DNA of 64,000 nt from Megalopta genalis (lineage: Eukaryota; Arthropoda; Insecta; Hymenoptera; Halictidae): assembly GCF_051020955.1 (NCBI RefSeq), contig NW_027477045.1, forward strand, positions 40,704-104,703, written 5' to 3'. The notes below the pieces were generated by a model. The model searched no databases, was not told the origin of the DNA, and saw nothing but the letters and a program-made list of their open reading frames with translations. Shown piece by piece: positions 56,630 to 64,000 of this stretch (position 1 is the first letter of the stretch; every line of letters starts with the position of its first letter). The position numbers and the translations under genes are program-made.

Positions 56630-58400
56630 AATCCATGCGAAACACACGATTTATCTTCAAATCAATGCGATGTAGAAGGTTTAGCTTCAAATCAATAAAA
56701 GGTAGAAGGTTTAGCTTCAAATCAATAGAATATAGTAGGTTTAGCTTCAAATCAATGCGATGTAGAAGGTTTAGCTTCAAATCAATGCGATGTAGAAGGT
56801 TTAGCTTCAAATCCATACCAAACACATGATTTAGCTTCAAATAAATTCGAAGGACAAGGCTTAGATTCAAATCCATGCGAAACAAATGATTTAGCTTCAA
56901 ATGAATGCGAAGTAGAAGGCTTAGCTTCAAATCCATGCAAAACAAATGGTTTAGCTACAAAAAACTTATGATATATATTATTTAGCTACAACTGCATGCG
57001 AAACGAACGAGTTAGCTTCAAATCAATGCTATTCACATGATTTAGCTTCAAGTCCATGCGATACACAAGATTTAGCTTCAAATCAATGCGATGTAGTTGG
57101 TTCAGCTTCAAATCCATGCGACACATATGATTTAGCTTCAAATACTTGCGATATATGTGATATAGCTTCAAAAGCTGTAGGAACAAACGAGTTAGCTTCA
57201 AATCCATGCGAAACACACGATTTAGCTTCAAATCAATGCGATGTAGAAGGTTTAGCTTCAAATCCAAGCGAAACACATGATTTAGCTTCAAATACTTGCG
57301 ATATAAGTGATCTAGCTTCAAATACAGGCGAAACGAACGAGTTAGCTTCAAATCCATGCGAAACACATGATTCAGCTGCAAATCAATGCGATGTAGAAGG
57401 TTCAGCTTCAAATCCATGCCAAACACATGATTTAGATACAAATTCATGGGATGTAGAAGGTTTAGCTTCAAATCCATGCGAAACACATTATTTAGCTGCA
57501 AATAGGTGCGAAGTAGAAGGCTCGGGTCCAGATCAATGCGATTCAAATGGTTCATCTTCAAATACTTGTGAAAGACATGATTTAGCTTCAACTGCATGCG
57601 AAACACATGATTTAGCTTCAATTCAATGCGTTGTAGAAGGTTTAGATTCAAATCCATGCAAAACACGTGATTTAACTTCCAATTAATGCGAAGTAGAAGG
57701 CTTAGCTTCAAATCCATGCGAATCAAATGGTTTAGCTTCAAATACTGGTGATATACGTTATTTATATTTTAATGCATGCGCAACGAACGAGTTAGCTTCA
57801 AATCTATGCGAAAACACATGATTTAACTGCAAATCAATGCAATGAAGAAGGTTTAGCTTCAAATCCATGCGATTCAAAAGATTTAGCTTCAAATCAATGC
57901 GATGTAGTAGGTTCAGCTTCAAATCCATGCGGCACATATGATTTAGCTTCAAATACTTGCGATATAAGTGATATAGTTTCAAATGGAGGCGAAACAAACG
58001 AGTTAGCATCAAATTCATGCGAAACACATGATTAAGCTTCAAATTGATGCGATGTAGATGGTTTTCTTCAAATCCATGCGATACACAAGATTTAGCTTCA
58101 AATCAATGCGATGTAGTAGGTTCAGCTTCAAATCCATGCGAATGAAATGGTTTAGCTTCAAATACTAGCGATGTAAGTGATGTAGATTCATAAGCTGGAG
58201 GAACAAACGAGGTAGCTTCAAATCCATTCGAAACTCATGATTTAGCAGCAAATCAATGCGATGTAGAAGGTTTAGTTTCAAATCCATGCGATACACAAGA
58301 TTTAGCTTCAAATCAATGCGATGTAGTAGGCTCAGCTTCAAATCCATGCGATATAAGTGATATAGCTTCAAAAGCAGGAGGAACAAACGAGGTACCTTCA
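56630..58400 (+). repeat. 1.77-kb tandem module, first copy
   Basis: Bases from about 56,641 reappear from 58,412 at an offset of 1,771 bp, including the AATCAATAAAAGG run, ACAAAAAACTTATG (about 56,957 and 58,728), CTCGGGTCCAGATC and TTATATTTTAATGC. The duplication must follow the ACAAAAAACTTATG change, which both copies share and 44.9 kb lacks. Confidence 0.87.
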
Positions 58401-60170
58401 ATTCCATGCGAAACACACGATTTATCTTCAAATCAATGCGATGTAGAAGGTTTAGCTTCAAATCAATAAAAGGTAGAAGGTTTAGCTTCAAATCAATAGA
58501 ATATAGTAGGTTTAGCTTCAAATCAATGCGATGTAGAAGGTTTAGCTTCAAATCAATGCGATGTAGAAGGTTTAGCTTCAAATCCATACCAAACACATGA
58601 TTTAGCTTCAAATCAATTCGAAGGACAAGGCTTAGATTCAAATCCATGCGAAACAAATGATTTAGCTTCAAATGAATGCGAAGTAGAAGGCTTAGCTTCA
58701 AATCCATGCAAAACAAATGGTTTAGCTACAAAAAACTTATGATATATATTATTTAGCTACAACTGCATGCGAAACGAACGAGTTAGCTTCAAATCAATGC
58801 TATTCACATGATTTAGCTTCAAGTCCATGCGATACACAAGATTTAGCTTCAAATCAATGCGATGTAGTTGGTTCAGCTTCAAATCCATGCGACACATATG
58901 ATTTAGCTTCAAATACTTGCGATATATGTGATATAGCTTCAAAAGCTGTAGGAACAAACGAGTTAGCTTCAATCCATGCGAAACACACGATTTTGCTTCA
59001 AATCAATGCGATGTAGAAGGTTTAGCTTCAAATCCAAGCGAAACACATGATTTAGCTTCAAATACTTGCGATATAAGTGATCTAGCTTCAAATACAGGCG
59101 AAAGGAACGAGTTAGCTTCAAATCCATGCGAAACACATGATTCAGCTGCAAATCAATGCGATGTAGAAGGTTCAGCTTCAAATCCATGCCAAACACATGA
59201 TTTAGATACAAATTCATGGATGTAGAAGGTTTAGCTTCAAATCCATGCGAAACACATTATTTAGCTGCAAATAGGTGCGAAGTAGAAGGCTCGGGTCCAG
59301 ATCAATGCGATTCAAATGGTTCATCTTCAAATACTTGTGAAAGACATGATTTAGCTTCAACTGCATGCGAAACACATGATTTAGCTTCAATTCAATGCGT
59401 TGTAGAAGGTTTAGATTCAAATCCATGCAAAACACGTGATTTAACTTCCAATTAATGCGAAGTAGAAGGCTTAGCTTCAAATCCATTCGAATCAAATGGT
59501 TTAGCTTCAAATACTGGTGATATACGTTATTTATATTTTAATGCATGCGCAACGAACGAGTTAGCTTCAAATCTATGCGAAACACATGATTTAACTGCAA
59601 ATCAATGCAATGAAGAAGGTTTAGCTTCAAATCCATGCGATTCAAAAGATTTAGCTTCAAATCAATGCGATCTAGTAGGTTCAGCTTCAATCCATGCGGC
59701 ACATATGATTTAGCTTCAAATACTTGCGATATAAGTGATATAGTTTCAAATGGAGGCGAAACAAACGAGTTAGCATCAAATTCATGCAAAACACATGATT
59801 AAGCTTCAAATTGATGCGATGTAGATGGTTTTCTTCAAATCCATGCGATACACAAGATTTAGCTTCAAATCAATGCGATGTAGTAGGTTCAGCTTCAAAT
59901 CCATGCGAATGAAATGGTTTAGCTTCAAATACTAGCGATGTAAGTGATGTAGATTCATAAGCTGGAGGAACAAACGAGGTAGCTTCAAATCCATTCGAAA
60001 CTCATGATTTAGCAGCAAATCAATGCGATGTAGAAGGTTTAGTTTCAAATCCATGCGATACACAAGATTTAGCTTCAAATCAATGCGATGTAGTAGGCTC
60101 AGCTTCAAATCCATGCGATATAAGTGATATAGCTTCAAAAGCAGGAGGAACAAACGAGGTACCTTCAATT
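58401..60170 (+). repeat. 1.77-kb tandem module, second copy
   Basis: Near-identical to 56,630-58,400, with private one-base losses at about 58,970 (TTCAATCC), 59,217 (CATGGATG) and 59,688 (TTCAATCC), and without the AAAACACATG gain seen at about 57,810. It ends where GGTACCTTCAATTCC (about 60,158) rejoins the order seen at 46.3 kb. Confidence 0.87.
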
Positions 60171-61500
60171 CCATGCGAAACAAATGATTTAGCTTCAAAT
60201 CAATGCGAAGTAGAAGGCGTAGCTTCAAGTCCATGTGAAACAAATGGTTTAGCTTCAAATCAATGCGATGTAGAAGGTTTAGCTTCAAATCCGTGTGATA
60301 CACAAGATTTAGCTTCATATCAATGCGATGTAGTAGGTTCAGCTTCAAATCCATGCGGCACATATGATTTAGCTTCAAATGCTTGCGATATAAGTGATAT
60401 AGTTTCAAATGAAGGCGAAACGAACGCGTTAGCTTCAAATCCATGCGAAACACATGATTTAGCTGCAAATCAATGCGATGTAGAAGGTTTAGCTTCATAT
60501 CCATGCGATACACTAGATTTATCTTCATATCATTGCGATGTAGAAGGTTCTGCTTCAAATCCATACGACACATACGATTTAGCTTCGAATACTTGCGATA
60601 TAAGTGATATAGCTTCAAAAGCTGGAAGAACAAACGAGGTAGCTTCAATTCCATGCGAAACAAATGATTTAGCTTCAAATCAATGCGAATTAGAAGGCTT
60701 AGCTTCAAATTCATGGGAAACAAATGGTTTAGCTACAAATACTTGTGATATACATTACTTAGCTTCAAATCCATGCGAAACACACGATTTATCTTCAAAT
60801 CAATGCGATGTAGTAGGTTTAGCTTCAAATCCATGCGATACACAAGATTTAGCTTCAAATCAATGCGATGTAGAAGGTTCAGCTTCAAATCAATAAGAGG
60901 TAGAAGGTTTAGCTTCAAATCAATAGAATATAGAAGGTTTAGCTCCAGATCAATGCGATGTAGAAGGTTTAGCTTCAAATCCATACGAAACACATGATTT
61001 AGCTTCAAATCAATTCGAAGGACAAGGCTTAGATTCAAATCCATGCGACACATATTACTTAGCTTCAAATACTTGCGATATAAGTGATATAGCTTCAAAA
61101 GCTGTAGGAACAAACGAGGTAGCTTCAATTCCATGCGAGACACATGATTTAGCTTCAACTCAATGCAATGTAGAAGGATTAGCTTCAAATCCATACGAAA
61201 CACGTGATTTAGCTTCAAATAAATTCGAAGTACAAGGCTTAGATTCTAATCCATGCGAAACAAATGATTTAGCTTCAGATGAATGCGAAGTAGAAGGCTT
61301 AGCTTCAAATCCATGCAAAACAAATGCTTTAGCTACAAATACTTGTGATATACATTATTTAGCTACAACTGCATGCGAAACGAACGAGTTAGCTTCAAAT
61401 CCATGCGATACACATGATTTAGCTTCAAATCAATTCGAAGGACAAGGCTTAGATTCAAATCCATGCGAAACAAATGATTTAGATTCAAATCAATGCGATG

Positions 61501-63114
61501 TAGAAGGTTTAGCTTCAAATCCATGCGATACACAAGATTTAGCTTCAAATCAATGCGATGTATTAGGTTCAGCTTCAAATCCTTGCGGCACATAGGATTT
61601 AGCTTCAAATACTTGCGATGTAAGTGGCATAGTTTCAAATGGAGGCGAAACGAACGAGTTAGCTTCAAATCCATGCGAGACACATGCTTTTGCTTCATAT
61701 CAATGCGATGTAGAAGGTTTAGCTTCAAATCCACGCGAAACATATGATTTAGATTCAAACACTTGGGGTATAAGTGATATAGCTTCAAATGCAGACTAAT
61801 CAAACGAGTTAGCTACAAAATCCACACAATACACATGATTTAGCTTCAAATACCTGCGATATAAGTGATGTAGATTCAACTGCAGGCGAAACGAACGAGT
61901 TAGCTTCAAATCCATGCGAAACACATTATTTAGCTTAAAATTCATGCGAAACACATGGATTAGCTTCAAATTCGTGCGAAACAAATGATTTAGCTTCAAA
62001 TCAATGCGAAACAAGTTATTTAGCTGCAAATCAATGCAATGTAGAAGGTTTAGCTTCAAATCCATGCGAAATCAATGATTTAGCTTCAGATACATGCGAT
62101 ATAAGTGATATAGCTTCAAATGCAGGAGAAACAAACGAGTTAGCTTCAAATCCAAACGAAACACATGATTTAGCTTGAAATCAATGCGAAGTAGGAGGCT
62201 TAGCTTGAAACCCATGCGAAACAAATTATTTAGGTTCACATGCTTGCGATTTGTGATGTAGCTTCAAATGCAGGAGAAACAAGCGAGTTAGCTCCAAATC
62301 CTTGCGAAACAAATAATTGAACTGCAAATCAATGCGATGTAGAAGGCTTAGCTTCAAATCCATGCGAAACAAATGATTTAGCTTCAAATCAATGCGATGT
62401 ATTAGGTTCAGCTTCAAAATTCATACGATACACATGATTTAGCTTCAAATCAATGCGAAGTAGAAGGCCTGGCTTCAAAACCATGCGGCACAAATAATTT
62501 AGTTTCAGATACTTGTGATATAAGTGATATTGCATCAAATGCGGGGGAAACAAACGAGTTAGCTTCATATACAAGCGAAACACATGATTTAGCTGCAAAT
62601 CAGTGCGATGTAGAAGGTTTACCTTCAAATCCATGCGAAACAAATGATTTAGCATCAGATATTTGCGATATAAGTGATATATCTTCAAATGCATCGAAAA
62701 TAAACGAGTTAGCCTGAAAATCATGCAAAACACATGATTAAGCCTCAATTCAATGCTGTGTGGAAAGTTTAGCTTCAAGTCCATGCTAAACAAATGATTT
62801 AGCTTCAAACACTTGGGATATAAGTGGCAGAGCTTCAATTGCAGACGAAACAAACGGGTTAACTTCAAATCCATGCGAAACACATGATTTAACTGCAAAT
62901 CAATGCGATGTAGAAGGTGTAGCTTCAAATCCATACGAAACAAACGAGTCAGCTTCAAATCAATGCGATGTAGAAGGTTTAGCTTCAAATCCATGCGAAA
63001 CCAATGATTTTGCTTCAGATACTTGCGATATAAGTGGCAGAGCTTCAAATGCAGACGAAACAAACGAGATAGCTTCTAAACCATGCGAAACACACGATTT
63101 CGCTTCAAATTCGT
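61501..63114 (+). repeat. Diverged monomers at the right side (domain D1)
   Basis: Monomers remain recognisable, but spacing slips occur (GCGATTTGTGATG near 62,247, TTCAAAATTCATACG near 62,414, GCATCGAAAATAAACG near 62,692) and substitutions are frequent. No block order repeats. Variants such as TTCAGAT and TTCATAT, also seen in the island at 23.2-24.9 kb, are common. I interpret this as old, unhomogenised satellite, not a different element. No gene seen. Confidence 0.85.
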
Positions 63115-64000
63115 GCGAAATAGCGGTTTTAAACAAACGATTTAGTTTCAAATTCATGCAAAATGAACAATTTAACTTCAGATTCATGCGAAATACACGA
63201 ATTAGCTTTAAATCAACGCGAAGCATACGATTTAGCCCCAATATCATGCGACACACACGATGTCGCTTCAAATTCGTGCGAAATAGCGGTTTTAAACAAA
63301 CGATTTAGCTTCAAATTTATGCGAAATGATCAATTTAGCTTCAGATTCATGCGAAATACACGAATCCGCTTCAAATTCACGCGAAACATACGATTTAGCT
63401 TCAATAACATGCGAAACACAAGATTTCGATTGAAATTCGTGCGAAATAGCGATATTAAACAAACGATTTAGCTTCAAATTTATGCGAAATGTACAATTTA
63501 GCTTCAGATTCATGCGAAATACACTAACCAGCTTCAAATTCACGCGAAACATACGATTTAGCTTCAATATCATGCGATATACACGATTGCGATCCAAATT
63601 CGTGCGAAATAACGATTTTAAATAATCGATTTTGCTTCAAATTCATGCGAAATGGACAATTTAGCTTCAGATTCATACGAAATACACGAATTAGCTTTAA
63701 ATCATCGCGAAACATACGATTTAGCTCCAATATCATGCGAAACACACGATCTCGCTTCAAATTCGTGCGAAATAACGATTTTAAATAATCGATTTTGCTT
63801 CAAATTCATGCGAAATGAACAATTTAGCTTCAGATTCATGCGAAATAGACGAATTAGATTTAAATCAACGCGAAACATACGATTTAGCTTCAATATCATG
63901 CGAAACACACGATGTCGTTTCAAATTCGTGCGAAATAGCGATTTTAAACAAACGATTTAGCTTCAAATTAATGCGAAATGAACAATTTGGCTTCAGATTC
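63115..64000 (+). repeat. 163-bp HOR (five monomers plus 13 bp)
   Basis: GCGAAATA followed by (G/A)CG...TTTTAAA begins at 63,115, 63,278, 63,441, 63,604, 63,767 and 63,930, always 163 bp apart, giving five complete copies and one cut by the window end. Each copy holds one enlarged 43-bp monomer, with about 13 extra bases including TTTTAAACAAACGA or TTTTAAATAATCGA, and four 30-bp monomers. Since 163 is not a multiple of three, the reading frame rotates with each copy. The open frames of about 100 codons here therefore pass through two peptide phases (LASNSCEI-like, then RFSFKFMRN-like) before stopping. Copies differ by several substitutions. Confidence 0.92.

Larger units (their letters stand above)
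24851..61500 (+). repeat. HOR domain C (complex, multi-kilobase HORs)
   Basis: The monomer types and the P-T-TNE closing signature are the same as in domain A, but the order is irregular and the repeat periods are 210, 930, 1,770, 3,480 and about 18,900 bp. Three frame-changing monomer variants are specific to it: GGTTTTCTTC (one base short), TTCAAAATCCACGCG (one extra) and GATTTTTGCTGCC (one extra). Each recurs many times because it was copied with its surroundings. Runs of consecutive Q-type monomers with AATCAATAAAAGG or AATCAATAGAAT also mark the domain. No gene, RNA or transposon was recognised within it. Confidence 0.9.
47432..61500 (+). repeat. 18.9-kb super-repeat, copy 2 (14.1 kb)
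   Basis: Same order of monomer variants as 28,562-47,431. Differences are block-sized: 360 bp missing after about 52,720, 540 bp added at about 53.5-54.0 kb, one 3.48-kb module instead of three, two 1.77-kb modules instead of one, and 210 bp added near 60.3-60.5 kb. Near 60,951 GCGATGTAGAAGG is intact where copy 1 has a 6-bp deletion (about 46,892). All block differences are multiples of 30, as expected for unequal exchange in register. Confidence 0.85.
1..64000 (+). repeat. 30-bp monomer satellite array filling the window
   Basis: Every part of the window resolves into 30-bp monomers in one orientation. Conserved blocks are TTAGCTTCAAAT (monomer positions 1-12) and ATGCGA (15-20). Positions 13-14 are mostly CC, CA, AC or GA, and the last ten bases vary among a small set of tails such as AACACATGAT, TGTAGAAGGT, TATAAGTGAT and AACAAACGAG. 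By positions 13-14 the monomers fall into types P (CC), Q (CA), T (AC) and E (GA), with P and Q usually alternating. Indels within monomers are rare in the first 39 kb. Neither end of the window reaches flanking DNA, so the array is longer than 64 kb. The length, single orientation and nested HOR structure are typical of eukaryotic satellite DNA. No function is asserted, and the organism cannot be named from this sequence. Confidence 0.97.

Noticed and set aside
1..64000. CRISPR array (conserved part plus variable part at 30-bp spacing)
   Set aside because: The variable part is only 10 bases and drawn from a small recurring set of tails, the units are contiguous, and there are thousands of them with HOR structure. 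CRISPR spacers are longer and mostly unique, and no cas genes are present.
1..64000. Telomeric repeat, because of TTAG and TTTAG motifs
   Set aside because: The period is 30 bp with a complex monomer; there is no short G-rich telomeric unit repeated in tandem.
1..64000. Bacterial repeat-rich surface protein
   Set aside because: No continuous frame exceeds 290 codons in 64 kb, stops recur at block ends, and there is no signal peptide, anchor or neighbouring gene. Multi-level HORs of this length are characteristic of eukaryotic satellites.
63115..64000. Separate unrelated element at the right end
   Set aside because: Four of five subunits in each 163-bp copy still carry the TTTAGCTTCA and TGCGAAA blocks at 30-bp spacing, so it is a diverged HOR of the same monomer family.
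1..64000. tRNA, rRNA or other structured RNA genes
   Set aside because: No non-repeat segment exists that could hold one, and no cloverleaf or rRNA-like motif was seen. The weak GATTT/AAATC dyad in many monomers is too short to call a structure.

Overview
The whole 64-kb window is one tandem-repeat array, and I find no gene in it. The unit is a 30-bp monomer (about 63% A+T) with two well-conserved blocks: TTAGCTTCAAAT at monomer positions 1-12 and ATGCGA at 15-20. Two variable bases (13-14) lie between them and a variable 10-base tail follows. About 2,100 monomers run head to tail, all in one orientation, and the array leaves the window at both ends. No unique sequence, transposon, RNA gene or convincing coding region was seen. 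An array this long, with nested higher-order repeats (HORs), points to satellite DNA of a eukaryote, such as centromeric, subtelomeric or other heterochromatin. The sequence does not show which lineage.

Layout. (A) 1-23,230: a homogeneous HOR domain built from blocks of 14, 16, 21 or 23 monomers (420, 480, 630, 690 bp), with two 12-monomer blocks near 18 kb. These blocks reduce to 7-monomer (210 bp) and 9-monomer (270 bp) modules, so the ancestral HOR looks like a 210-bp heptamer. Longer copies of 1.65, about 2.07 and 3.2-3.7 kb lie on top. (B) 23,231-24,850: about 54 diverged monomers with no evident HOR, separating two homogenised domains. (C) 24,851-61,500: a second, more complex HOR family. 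Its main feature is a super-repeat of about 18.9 kb in two tandem copies (about 28.56-47.43 kb and 47.43-61.50 kb). The first copy holds three tandem 3.48-kb modules where the second holds one. The second holds two tandem 1.77-kb modules where the first holds one. (D) 61,501-64,000: diverged monomers again, ending in a separate 163-bp HOR (five monomers plus 13 bp).

Coding appearance. Thirty is divisible by three, and the consensus monomer is free of stops in three of the six frames (plus-strand LASNPCETHD; minus-strand HVFRMDLKLN and SCVSHGFEAK). This produces many open frames of 60-290 codons on both strands. I judge them to be by-products: most start at TTG or GTG, they end at the same recurring stops, they are broken by indels that were copied along with the repeats, and monomer variation falls at amino-acid-changing positions.

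Quality note. One-base homopolymer length differences between otherwise near-identical copies cluster at about 39.4-44.2 kb and 56.9-59.7 kb. They may be consensus errors of a long-read assembly. Exact copy numbers in the array should be treated with caution.
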